From: Brevibacterium atlanticum
GTDB taxonomy: Bacteria; Actinomycetota; Actinomycetes; Actinomycetales; Brevibacteriaceae
DNA length: 64,000 nt
Direction of reading: 5' to 3'
NCBI RefSeq assembly: GCF_011617245.1
Contig: NZ_CP050152.1
Span: forward strand, 868,001-932,000
How positions within the stretch are numbered: position 1 is the first letter of the stretch; every line of letters starts with the position of its first letter. The position numbers and the translations under genes are program-made. Below the pieces are notes generated by a model, which saw nothing but the letters and a program-made list of their open reading frames with translations, searched no databases and was not told the DNA's origin. Shown piece by piece: positions 54,986 through 63,579 of this stretch.

Positions 54986-56008
54986 TCAGAGGGCCGGTAC
55001 TGCTGAGGACACCGCCTCGTCGAGCCGTGCCGCCAGCACCGAGGCGATCCGGTCGGCGGCTGCGGTGCGACCGGCTTCGCGCTCGGCCGCCTCGACGGCG
55101 GGGTTGTAGTTCGTGTTCGTGTTGATGTCGTAGACGACCTGCCGACCATCGAGAGTCTCGATGAACTCGATGCCGGCGATGTCGATGCCCAGCTCCGCCA
55201 GCAGCGCCTCGAGCCTGACGATGAGGGGAGTCCCCCGCGTGATCTCGGGGCGGACGGCAAACGGCTCGACCGCTGGTGCATTGGTGCTCGCCGGAGTGGC
55301 ACCTGCACCGCCGGGGATCTCGCAGGCCTCGGCCGGGCAGAGTTCGAACGAACCGTCGGAGACGTCGACGCGCACGGCATAGTGGAACGCACCGTCGATG
55401 AACTCGGCGCGAGTGACGAACGGCTCTGCCGGCTGCACATACTCCTGGACGAGGGTGATTCCGTCGATCGGAGCGTTCGCGCCCTCGGCAGCGAAGTCGG
55501 CGGCCGCTGCGTCGAGTTCGGCATGAGAGTCGAAGCGGCGCACACCGAGCCCCTTGCCGCCCTGATTGTGCTTCGTGATGAACGGGGGAGCGAAGTCGCG
55601 AGCCGCCTCGGGCAGAGCCTCGGCACCGAACACCGCCGAGGTGCGAGGCGCATCGAAGCCGTGCTCGGTCAGCGCTCTGTACTGGCGGACCTTGCTCACC
55701 TCGAGCTCGTAGACGTCGCGACCGTTGATCACGATGCGTCCCGCACCGGCCAACCACTCGAGGACGGCCCGCCCGTACTCCTTGACGTTCGGATCCGTGC
55801 GCGTATGCGCCGAGGCCGACAATCGCGACCAGAACAGCCCCTGCGGTGGGGCAACGGTGAGATCGATCGACGTCTCCGGCAGCAGCCATTCGACCCAGGG
55901 AACACCGAGGCGGTCGAGCGCCTCGGTGAAGGGCGGGATCCACTCGGGATTGTCGTGGATGATGTAGACCGCCGTCGTGTCGGCAGTGGGCAGAGTGGGA
56001 GAACTCAT
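54986..56008 (-). CDS. RimK-like ATP-grasp protein
   Basis: 340 residues. An N-terminal pre-ATP-grasp domain (about 12-95) and the ATP-grasp core: PPFITKHNQGGKGLGVRRF (glycine-rich lid), VQEYVQPAEPFVTRAEFI and, at the metal site, YDINTNTNYNPAVE. The family ligates a carboxylate to an amine via acyl phosphate. Partner substrates are unknown; it may act on a cofactor or peptide made with the neighbouring genes. Confidence 0.75.
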   Translation of the reverse strand: MSSPTLPTADTTAVYIIHDNPEWIPPFTEALDRLGVPWVEWLLPETSIDLTVAPPQGLFWSRLSASAHTRTDPNVKEYGRAVLEWLAGAGRIVINGRDVYELEVSKVRQYRALTEHGFDAPRTSAVFGAEALPEAARDFAPPFITKHNQGGKGLGVRRFDSHAELDAAAADFAAEGANAPIDGITLVQEYVQPAEPFVTRAEFIDGAFHYAVRVDVSDGSFELCPAEACEIPGGAGATPASTNAPAVEPFAVRPEITRGTPLIVRLEALLAELGIDIAGIEFIETLDGRQVVYDINTNTNYNPAVEAAEREAGRTAAADRIASVLAARLDEAVSSAVPAL

Positions 56009-56136
56009 CGCGAACCTTCGCTTGGGGTGCCGACGCGATCGCTCGCCCGGCGGATCTGCTCAACAATCCTACGCCAGATCCTTCAACGGTCGGGAGGATC
56101 CCTCGTCGTGTCCGTGCCGCGGAGTAGACTGACCAC

Positions 56137-56499
56137 ATGGCTATCGCAAAGCAGCCCGTCGTCGTACTCGATGCTCCCGATGCCGCAGAACTCGCGGAGT
56201 TCTACGGAAAGCTCCTCGACTGGAAGGTCACCGTCGACGACGACGGCACCTGGGCCGAGGTCGTCTCCGACTCGTGGCCGCCGATCTGCGTCCAGCAGGT
56301 CGAGGACTACCACGCGCCCAGCTGGCCCGGTCAGGCCCATCCGCAGCAGATGCACATCGACGTCATCGTCGATGATCTCGACGTCGCCGAGGAGGCGGTG
56401 CTCGAGATCGGCGCCGGGAAGGCCGAACAGCAGCCAGGGGTGACCTTCCGAGTCTTTCTCGACCCGGCCGGCCACCCCTTCTGTCTATGTCAGAACTGA
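56137..56499 (+). CDS. VOC-family (glyoxalase/bleomycin-resistance-like) protein
   Basis: 120 residues, one VOC module pair: LDAPDAAELAEFYGKLLDWKV, MHIDVIVDDLDVAEE and VFLDPAGHPFCLCQ. Such proteins are dioxygenase-, glyoxalase- or antibiotic-binding-like; the function is not predictable. It converges with the MFS gene with only 3 bp between stop codons. Confidence 0.85.
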   Translation: MAIAKQPVVVLDAPDAAELAEFYGKLLDWKVTVDDDGTWAEVVSDSWPPICVQQVEDYHAPSWPGQAHPQQMHIDVIVDDLDVAEEAVLEIGAGKAEQQPGVTFRVFLDPAGHPFCLCQN

Positions 56500-56502
56500 G
56501 CG

Positions 56503-57939
56503 TCAGCGTGCGGCTGCGGCCTCCTCGTTGAGCTCCTGGGCAAGGTCTTTCGCCTCTTCCTTCGACGCCGCCGACGGGGTCGATCCCCACAGCGGACGAC
56601 GGTTGCTCTCAGGTACGAAGTGGATCGTGATGAGCCCGATGACACCCGCGGCCACGAGGTAGACGGCGGGCCACATGAGGAACCCGGTGGCGCCGATGAG
56701 CGAGGACATGACGAACGAGGTCGTGCCGCCGAACAGCGAGATCGAGACGTTGAACGCGATCGCCAAGGCACCGGCTCGAACCATCGTCGGGAACAGTGAG
56801 GGCAGGGTGGAGGGCATCGTGGCGCTGAAGCAGATGAGACTGAGTCCCATGATGAGCAGGCCGAGGAAGACGACGATGTCGCTGTGTCCGCGGATGAGCC
56901 ACAGGGACGGGAACGAGAGCACGATGAGTGAGATCGAACCCGCGCGCACGACGGCCTTCCGGCCCACTCTGTCAGAGAGCTTGCCGATGACGGGAATGAG
57001 CCCCAGGCAGCACGCCATGACGATGATCTGCAGGACCTGCGAGGTCAGTTCTGAGACCCCACCGCTGCCCTGGATGTCCTCGACCATCGGGAAGTACACG
57101 GGAATGAACGAGGTGAGCATGTAGTTCGTGACGTTCCACGCGAGCACCAGACCGGTGCAGGCGAGCAGGTTCGGCCAGAGCCTGAAGATCTTCTTGAACT
57201 CGCCCTTGGAATGGTTCTTCTGCTCCTCTTGCTCGGAGAGCTTCTCCATCTCCTTATAGGCCGGGGTATCGGCGAGCTTCGTCCGCAGGTAGACGCCGAT
57301 GAAGCCGAGCGGCAGAGCGACGAAGAACGGAATCCGCCAGCCCCAGGACGCGAGGAATTCGGGAGTCGAAACCGCCTGCATGATCGTTGCGACAAGTGCA
57401 CCGAGGACGTAGCCGGTGAACGTTCCGACCTCGAGCAGACTGCCGAGGAAGCCACGACGACGGTCAGGAGCGTACTCGGCGATGAACGTCATCGCATTCG
57501 AGTACTCACCGCCGGTCGAGAACCCCTGGAGGAGACGGCAGGCGAGCAGCAGGAACGGGGCCCACAGACCCACCGTCGCGTAGTCGGGGATGACACCGAT
57601 GAGGAAGGTGCCGGCGGCCATCATGATCATCGTCATCGCCAGGACCCTGTTGCGTCCGATCTGGTCGGCCAAGGGTCCGAAGACCAGACCGCCGAGGGGA
57701 CGGACGAGGAAGGCGACGGCGAAGAGCCCCGCGACGATGACGGTTCCGATCGGCCCCGAGTCCTTCGGCAGGAAGATCCCCTCGATGACGACTGCCAGGT
57801 AGCCGTAGACGCCGAAGTCGTACCATTCGGTGATGTTGCCGATGGCTGCGGCGCCGATGGCCCGCTTCGTGACATCGGGTTTGGTCACGGTGATCTCTTC
57901 CGGGCGCCACCGCCGGCGGACATTGTCCGGTCCGAACAT
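56503..57939 (-). CDS. MFS transporter, metabolite:H+ symporter (ProP/ShiA-like) family
   Basis: 478 residues from ATG 57939 with GGAGGGAGAG upstream; a longer frame to 58095 lacks a comparable site. Twelve hydrophobic segments. MHS landmarks: NITEWYDFGVYGYLA (about 33-47), FGPLADQIGRNRVL, GFSTGGEYSNAMTFIAEYAPDRRRGF and LYLRT-like segment after helix 6. Substrates in the family are proline, betaine or organic acids. Confidence 0.88.
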   Translation of the reverse strand: MFGPDNVRRRWRPEEITVTKPDVTKRAIGAAAIGNITEWYDFGVYGYLAVVIEGIFLPKDSGPIGTVIVAGLFAVAFLVRPLGGLVFGPLADQIGRNRVLAMTMIMMAAGTFLIGVIPDYATVGLWAPFLLLACRLLQGFSTGGEYSNAMTFIAEYAPDRRRGFLGSLLEVGTFTGYVLGALVATIMQAVSTPEFLASWGWRIPFFVALPLGFIGVYLRTKLADTPAYKEMEKLSEQEEQKNHSKGEFKKIFRLWPNLLACTGLVLAWNVTNYMLTSFIPVYFPMVEDIQGSGGVSELTSQVLQIIVMACCLGLIPVIGKLSDRVGRKAVVRAGSISLIVLSFPSLWLIRGHSDIVVFLGLLIMGLSLICFSATMPSTLPSLFPTMVRAGALAIAFNVSISLFGGTTSFVMSSLIGATGFLMWPAVYLVAAGVIGLITIHFVPESNRRPLWGSTPSAASKEEAKDLAQELNEEAAAAR

Positions 57940-58220
57940 GTCTCTCCCTCCGTTTGGCGGTGAGGGACCGCGGGGACGTGCGCCAGGCACGAACTCACAG
58001 AGCATAAGAATCACGCGCAGTCGCCTCCGCGAGCCCCTCATCGTTCTGGTTGATGTTATTGCTCTCAGCCGGGTCGCCCCGGCGCAAAACACCACTCAAG
58101 GCTAGTCCTCTCAGCACTCATGGCAAGTTCAGTTGCGCACGCATCCCCGATTTCGCGGGTCCGAACCCTGAAATGACGAGGGTTGAACGACGGTGGGGCG
58201 GCACCGTCTAGAGTGGTTCC

Positions 58221-58775
58221 ATGCGCGTGCTCACCAGCTTCGATGATCATGAACCCGTCCCATGGGCCAATGGTGCGGGGGAGACGACAGAGCTCGTTTC
58301 GCTCGCCGATTCCGAACAACTGACTCCGCATCTCAGACCGTGGCGGCTGAGCATCGCACGACTTGATCACACTGGTCCGTTCTCCGCCCTGCCCGGCATG
58401 GCTCGGACCTTCCTTCCCACCGCCGAGGTGGTCCTCACTCTCGATGGTCGTGCACACCGGATCCCCCGGTTCACCCCGTTGAGCTTCGACGGCGGCGCGA
58501 ACGTCGAGCTCAGAGAACTGAGCGAGCCGTGCTTCGCCGTCAATCTCATGGTCGCCGAGGCGGACTCGGTCGCCCCACCTCGGCGATCCTTGTTGATGAC
58601 CGGTCCCGACGAGAACCGGACCGCCGGGACAGGCGCTGTTCCGGCCGTTGCCGAGAACCGACCCGTCCTCGTCCTCACCCTCGACGCGAGCCCGGAACAC
58701 CAGCGTTTCGAACTCCTCGAGCTCTCCGGTTCCGCGGCTGCTGCCGGCCACCTCGGCGGGGTGCTTCTGTACTGA
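58221..58775 (+). CDS. hutD: HutD/Ves family protein
   Basis: 184 residues of cupin-like HutD type: PWANGAGETTEL, WRLSIARLDHTGPFSALPGMARTFLP and TPLSFDGG. HutD is usually encoded with histidine-use genes and is thought to fine-tune the pathway; no other hut gene is present here, so the role is unclear. Confidence 0.85.
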   Translation: MRVLTSFDDHEPVPWANGAGETTELVSLADSEQLTPHLRPWRLSIARLDHTGPFSALPGMARTFLPTAEVVLTLDGRAHRIPRFTPLSFDGGANVELRELSEPCFAVNLMVAEADSVAPPRRSLLMTGPDENRTAGTGAVPAVAENRPVLVLTLDASPEHQRFELLELSGSAAAAGHLGGVLLY

Positions 58776-58987
58776 GGTGAAGCGGCACCCCTCTGCCGGG
58801 AATCGGTGGCTGGGGAAATGGTGGGAAACGCATGTCTCCCGCATCACACGTACGAGCGTCATCGCAGGTCATTGCGCCTGCTCTTAGGCCGGTGGGTCAG
58901 CGATCTCCCAGACTTAGCCGGGGTGGGTCAGCATGCCCTGACATTCGGGTCCGATACTGGTGCGAAGCACGTGTTTTTGGAGGACCA

Positions 58988-60361
58988 TTGGCATCGAATC
59001 CCTACGACCCCGAGCAGACGAACAAGCAGCGCATGACTCCCGCAGGAGAGTCCCCGTCGAACGCACAGCAGCATTCGCAGACGCTGCCGCTCATCACCGA
59101 GGAGATTGCGGCGAACCATTCAGCGCCGCGCACCGAGGCCGCCCCCACCGAGCACGTGACCACTCCGGTGATGCCGCCCAATCCGATCCGTCGCGATCAG
59201 CAGGCGGAGAGGGCACAGCCGAGCAGCACGGGCACGACGGGTCTCCCGGAGTCACAGTCGCAGGGTGCCGCTGTCGGTGCCCCCGCCACCGCAGTCGGCG
59301 CTGAGACTGCGGCAGCGACGGCCGGCGATGGCGAAGAGAAGAAGTCGGAAGGACGGATCTCCGCGACCCAGCTCATCGCCGGTGCCGGAGCCGCTGCCAC
59401 CTCCTCGGTCATCGGCGGTCAGCTCGGAGTCGCCGGGACCGTCATCGGCGCCGGCATCGCGAGCATCGTCACCGGACTCGCCGTGACCCTCTACAGCCGC
59501 AGCCTCGACAAGGGCAAGGAGAAGATCAAAGAGGTCGGTTCCAAATTGGCCCCGGCCGTCAAGGCACAGATCGCGAAGAACCCCACCACCGAACGCACCG
59601 CGCTGACCGGCACCACCGCAGCCGTGCCGGCATCGGATTCGGACCAGGCAGCCGCCTCGGCGAAGGACGTCGGTGACGGCGTCGACGGCGTCGACGCTGC
59701 GGGCGAGACCGACGAGGAGCAGAGCACCTGGTGGCAGAAGCTGCGCCGCAAACGTGTCCTCTACCCGGCAGCGATCGGGGTGGCGGCGTTCGGCATCGGA
59801 CTCGGCGGCGTCGTCATGGCCGAATCCTTCACCGACGCCGACCTCTCGCCGGGCACCTCTCAGATCTCACGATCGGTTTCGGGACAGTCCTCGACCGGCG
59901 ACGAATCGGGCACCGACTCCGGGACCTCCGACTCCGGCAGCTCGGGCGACGGATCGGGAAGCGGCTCCCAGTCGGGCACCGACGGCAACCAGAGCTCGAC
60001 GAACGGCGGAACGGACACACAGAACGGTCAGTCCACCTCGGCGGGGGATGACACCGGGACGCAGAGCACGAACACCGACGGCACCGACCAGGGCACGGAT
60101 TCGACGACCGGCAGCGGCAGCGAAACCAGCGGCTCGACCACCGCGGACGGCACCGATACCGCGAACGGGACGAGCACGAGCAGCGGCGGCTCGACGAGCG
60201 CGGATTCGTCCGGCGGGTCGAACAGCAGCTCGAGCAGCGGTGGTTCGAACTCCGGTTCCTCCGGGTCCGGATCGTCGGGCTCCGGGTCATCCGGATCATC
60301 CGGCTCCGGGTCCTCGGGATCGGGCAGCGGCGGTGGGGGAGCCGCCTCGGCGCAGGGGTGA
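58988..60361 (+). CDS. Ala-rich membrane protein with long Ser/Gly/Thr tail
   Basis: 457 residues from TTG 58988 (GGAGGA five bases upstream); an ATG at 59033 is the next choice. A polar N-terminus (about 1-115) precedes a hydrophobic Gly/Ala segment (about 120-165), a charged middle (about 167-250, KGKEKIKEVGSKLAP) and a second helix (about 256-280). The last 165 residues are almost only Ser, Gly, Thr, Asp and Asn and lie presumably outside the membrane. I do not recognise a family; it is possibly a cell-wall-spanning anchor. Confidence 0.65.
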   Translation: MASNPYDPEQTNKQRMTPAGESPSNAQQHSQTLPLITEEIAANHSAPRTEAAPTEHVTTPVMPPNPIRRDQQAERAQPSSTGTTGLPESQSQGAAVGAPATAVGAETAAATAGDGEEKKSEGRISATQLIAGAGAAATSSVIGGQLGVAGTVIGAGIASIVTGLAVTLYSRSLDKGKEKIKEVGSKLAPAVKAQIAKNPTTERTALTGTTAAVPASDSDQAAASAKDVGDGVDGVDAAGETDEEQSTWWQKLRRKRVLYPAAIGVAAFGIGLGGVVMAESFTDADLSPGTSQISRSVSGQSSTGDESGTDSGTSDSGSSGDGSGSGSQSGTDGNQSSTNGGTDTQNGQSTSAGDDTGTQSTNTDGTDQGTDSTTGSGSETSGSTTADGTDTANGTSTSSGGSTSADSSGGSNSSSSSGGSNSGSSGSGSSGSGSSGSSGSGSSGSGSGGGGAASAQG

Positions 60362-60387
60362 GCAGTTCGACACCGCGGCCGGGAATC

Positions 60388-60405
60388 TTAGGCAGGGTTG
60401 CCTAT
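60388..60405. promoter_or_regulatory. Dyad upstream of catalase, DtxR-box-like
   Basis: TAGGCA-N4-TGCCTA at 60389-60404 begins with TTAGG as in DtxR/IdeR iron boxes, but the spacing is shorter than the 19-bp consensus and central matches are poor. It lies about 195 bp upstream of the catalase start. Regulator identity is uncertain. Confidence 0.3.
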
Positions 60406-60597
60406 GTTGTACCCAGTGAGCAACCCCGTTAGGTTGACAGTAACTCCGACAGTGATCTGCCGAAGTCGGTACAACGAGATCAGGCGAGGCGCGTACAGCC
60501 CTCCCTCCCGCCGCACCGGTGGGATTGCATCTGACCGGTGGGCAACCGATGGCGGGCGGCGCGAGCGCGCCTGTTCTCCAACGGTGAAGGAGATGTG

Positions 60598-62076
60598 ATG
60601 ACGCAACATACCGATCATGAGTACCCCGGAAACGACACCACGAAGCCCTCGACGACCGAATCCGGTGCGCCCAGGGAATCCGAAGCCCACTCGCTGAGTG
60701 TGGGCGCCGACGGTCCACTGATGCTCCACGACGTGGCCCTGGTCGAGAAGCTCGCTCGCTTCGACCGTGAGCGCGTTCCCGAGCGCAGCCCGCACGCGAA
60801 GGGCTCCGGCGCCTTCGGTGAGCTCGAGATCACCGAGGATGTCTCCGCCTACACGAAAGCGGACTTCCTCCAGCCGGGGAAGAAGACCCCGATGCTCGCA
60901 CGCTTCTCCACCGTCGCCGGTGAGCTCGGCTCGCCTGACTCGTGGCGTGACGTGCGCGGATTCGCGCTGAAGTTCTACACCGAAGAGGGCAACTTCGACA
61001 TGGTGGGCAACAATACGCCTGTCTTCTTCGTCCGCGATCCGATGAAGTTCCCGGACTTCATCCACTCGCAGAAGCGTCTGCCCGATTCGGCTCTCCGGTC
61101 CAACAATATGCAGTGGGACTTCTGGTCGCTCTCACCCGAATCGGCTCACCAGGTCGCCTATCTCATGGGACCGCGCGGTCTGCCCAAGACGTGGCGGAAC
61201 ATGAACGGCTACTCCTCGCACACCTACATGTGGATCAACGCCGAGGGTGAGAAGTTCTGGGTCCAGTACCACTTCCACACCGACCAGGGCGTGGAGAACA
61301 TGAGCAACGAGGAAGCCGGTCGGATGGCCGGTGAGGACGCGGACATGCACCGCCGCGACCTGTTCGACGCCATCGAACGCGGCGACTACCCGTCATGGAC
61401 CGTCAACGTTCAGATCATGCCCTATGAAGAGGCGAAGACCTACCGGTTCAACCCCTTCGATCTGACGAAGATCTGGTCGAAGAAGGACTACCCGCTCATC
61501 AAGGTCGGTCGGTTCACGCTCAACGAGAACCCGTCGAACCATTTCGCACAGATCGAGCAGGCCGCCTTCAGCCCGTCGAACACGGTGCCCGGCACCGGTG
61601 TCTCGCCGGACAAGATGCTCCTCGGTCGCGTCTTCTCCTATCCGGATGCGCAGCGCAACCGAATCGGCACGAACTTCAACCAGCTGCCGGTCAATGCGCC
61701 TGTGACGAAGACGAATTCGTACGACAAGGAAGGCCAGATGCAGTACCACCACTCAGGTAATGCGCCGGTCTACGCTCCGAACTCGTACGGACGGGCCTAC
61801 CAGGAGGAACAGGGCCCGATTGATAACGGATGGGAGGCCGACGGCGAACTCGTGCGCAGCGCCTACAGCCTGCACGCCGAGGACGACGACTTCGGCCAGG
61901 CACACACGCTCGTGCGTGAGGTCTACTCCGAAGAGGAGCGTCAGGGTCTCGTCGAGACCGTGGCGGGCATGCTCGAGGACGGAGTCGAGGAGCCGGTGCT
62001 GTCGAACACCATCCAGTACTGGAAGAACATCGACGCCGAGGTCGGACAGGCCATCGAGTCCCGCGTCAAAGGCTGA
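60598..62076 (+). CDS. katA: Monofunctional heme catalase
   Basis: 492 residues from ATG 60598 with AAGGAGA upstream. Small-subunit (clade 3) catalase: catalytic His in [12 protein letters not shown], Asn in [13 protein letters not shown] and the heme-ligand Tyr in [35 protein letters not shown] is strongly conserved. It degrades hydrogen peroxide in the cytoplasm. A palindromic repeat split by an IS element lies directly downstream. Confidence 0.96.
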   Translation: MTQHTDHEYPGNDTTKPSTTESGAPRESEAHSLSVGADGPLMLHDVALVEKLARFDRERVPERSPHAKGSGAFGELEITEDVSAYTKADFLQPGKKTPMLARFSTVAGELGSPDSWRDVRGFALKFYTEEGNFDMVGNNTPVFFVRDPMKFPDFIHSQKRLPDSALRSNNMQWDFWSLSPESAHQVAYLMGPRGLPKTWRNMNGYSSHTYMWINAEGEKFWVQYHFHTDQGVENMSNEEAGRMAGEDADMHRRDLFDAIERGDYPSWTVNVQIMPYEEAKTYRFNPFDLTKIWSKKDYPLIKVGRFTLNENPSNHFAQIEQAAFSPSNTVPGTGVSPDKMLLGRVFSYPDAQRNRIGTNFNQLPVNAPVTKTNSYDKEGQMQYHHSGNAPVYAPNSYGRAYQEEQGPIDNGWEADGELVRSAYSLHAEDDDFGQAHTLVREVYSEEERQGLVETVAGMLEDGVEEPVLSNTIQYWKNIDAEVGQAIESRVKG

Positions 62077-62083
62077 ACCCACC

Positions 62084-62119
62084 TCAATTACTACCTGACG
62101 GGTGCCCAGATACCTCGCG
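62084..62119. repeat. Left half of a palindromic repeat interrupted by IS110
   Basis: ACTACCTGACGGGTGCCCAG and TACCTCGCG match one arm of the 48518-48591 palindrome with few changes. The other arm is at 63527-63556, across the insertion sequence. Confidence 0.8.
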
Positions 62120-62179
62120 CTGTGAGTATTGACAGTGGCTGGTCTGGGACTGGCTGGCAGAGTAGGTGTTGGCCTCTCC

Positions 62180-62330
62180 ATCCAGTGATCGTGACTCCAC
62201 CTCGCGCTGACCCACACAGTGGTGTCTTGACGTCGATTTGTCCGATCACATGGATGGTGCGGCCGGCACCAGCTCGGCCCACATCGGTAACTTGATCAGA
62301 AGGCTGTCCACCCCCTAGTAACCAAGGAGG
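62180..62330 (+). ncRNA. Candidate IS110 bridge RNA
   Basis: The region lies in the 5' noncoding end. Stem 1 GTGATCG/CGATCAC (62185-62191 with 62243-62249) encloses an internal loop and a small apical hairpin (62209-62226). The 5' side of the loop holds ACCTCGCGCTG (62199-62209), identical to the element's left junction (62112-62122). Stem 2 GGTAACT/AGTAACC (62286-62292 with 62317-62323, one mismatch) encloses AGAAGG (62298-62303), also found at the right element end (63519-63524). The layout fits target-binding and donor-binding loops. Inference from known IS110 elements; RNA ends are guesses. Confidence 0.45.
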
Positions 62331-62434
62331 TGTGACTCATCACAGTGTTGTTCCGAAGTGACCTTCAACCCGGACCGGTACCGGCCGCAAGCGGCCGCAC
62401 AACCTATCGGTCAAACAGGGAGCTTCGAACCGCT

Positions 62435-63510
62435 ATGTCCATTGTCGCGCACTTATACAGTTTCTTCATCGGCGTCGATACACACGCCAGAAACCACGTC
62501 TACACGATCATCGCCAACACCGGTGCCCTCATCGACACCGGCACCTTCCCGACCACGCAGGCGGGCATCAAACGAGCACTGAGCTGGGTCGGTCGACGCA
62601 CCTACGGTGACCTCGACACACTCTTCGTCGTCGAAGGTGCCGCCTCCTACGGGGCAGTACTCACCGGGCACATCACCATGGCCGGATACCCCGTCGTCGA
62701 AGCCGGGCGCATGGACGCCAAAGCCCGCCACGGAGTGGGCAAGAGCGACGAACTCGATTCCCACCGAATCGCTGAATCCGTACTGCGGTTGGAAGCCGAT
62801 CAACTGCGGTGGCCGCGCCAGGGCGAAGGCGTGCGTCAGGCACTTCGCGTGCTGTTGGCAGCCCGGGACGCGATGTCCAAGGAACGTACCCGTGAGATCA
62901 ATGCTCTACCGCGCTGGTGCGCACCAACGACCTGGGCATTGATGCCCGCACGTCACTGACAGCTGACCAGGTTGCTGAGATCTCGAGGTGGCGAGACAGG
63001 AAGGAAGACATCGGGTTAGCCACTGCCCGGGAGGAAGCGATTCGCCTGGCTAAACGTGTTCTCGCCCTTGATGAGGAGCTGGCAGGCAACCTCGCGAAAC
63101 TCGCCGAACTCGTCAAGGCCAGCCCGGCGGCTGCCTTGCTGGATGAGCCCGGGTTCGGGCCCTTCAGTGCCGCGGTGTGCTTCACCGCGTGGTCCCATCC
63201 CGGCCGGGTCCGCAACGCAGCAGCATTCGCCGCTCTGGCGGGAGTGAATCCGATTCCTGCCTCGTCGGGCAACACGCATCGTCACCGGTTGAATCGGGGC
63301 GGGGACCGGCAATTAAACCGGGCCCTGCACACGGTGATCATGAACCGGATGATCCATGATGAACGGACCCGAGACTATGTCGCCAAGCACTACGGTGAGG
63401 ACCCGACGAAGAAGTCGAAGAAGGAAATCCGACGCAAACTCAAATGGTATCTAGCGCGTCGGGTCTACAAGATCCTCAACGCGCTAGATACCGTTCCTCA
63501 ACCCGCTTGA
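62435..63510 (+). pseudogene. IS110-family transposase, frameshifted
   Basis: The first frame (ATG 62435 to stop 62959) has the DEDD RuvC-like domain: FFIGVDTHARN, VVEGAASYG and KSDELDSHRIA. The second frame (from about 62909 to 63510) has the Transposase_20 domain with GFGPFSAAVCF and the AALAGVNPIPASSG catalytic-Ser region. The frames join if one A is restored near 62908 (CTACCGCG instead of CTAACCGCG, giving INALTALVRTNDLG), for a 358-residue protein of normal length. No slippery heptamer is visible, so this is a one-base deletion or sequence error rather than programmed frameshifting. Confidence 0.85.
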
Positions 63511-63526
63511 CAAGACATAGAAGGAT

Positions 63527-63556
63527 CGAGGTAGCTGGGCACCCGTCAGGTTGTTT
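63527..63556. repeat. Right half of the palindromic repeat interrupted by IS110
   Basis: CGAGGTAGCTGGGCACCCGTCAGG is the reverse complement of the left half at 62095-62118 apart from one mismatch. Confidence 0.8.
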
Positions 63557-63579
63557 GGGGTGATGCAGGGGAGGGGACG

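Larger units (their letters stand above)
62120..63526 (+). mobile_element. IS110-family insertion sequence inserted at the centre of a palindromic repeat
   Basis: About 1.4 kb. The flanks TACCTCGCG (62111-62119) and CGAGGTA (63527-63533) rejoin into the centre of a palindrome related to 48518-48591. A CG dinucleotide at both junctions may be the shared core, so ends are uncertain by about 2 bp. There are no terminal inverted repeats. A long 5' noncoding region (about 315 bp) and a very short 3' region (about 16 bp) place it in the IS110 group rather than IS1111. The transposase frame is broken. Confidence 0.85.

Noticed and set aside
58876..58935. Two GGGTCAGC-type direct repeats upstream of the Ser/Gly-rich membrane protein
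   Set aside because: Only two imperfect copies and no regulator nearby; too little to call an operator.
60388..60405. Iron box (DtxR/IdeR) controlling catalase
   Set aside because: Half-sites resemble the box, but spacing and central bases do not fit the 19-bp consensus; kept only as a low-confidence dyad.
62880..62960. Programmed ribosomal frameshift in the IS110 transposase
   Set aside because: No slippery heptamer or stimulatory hairpin at the junction; restoring one base gives the expected family sequence, so a deletion or error is simpler.
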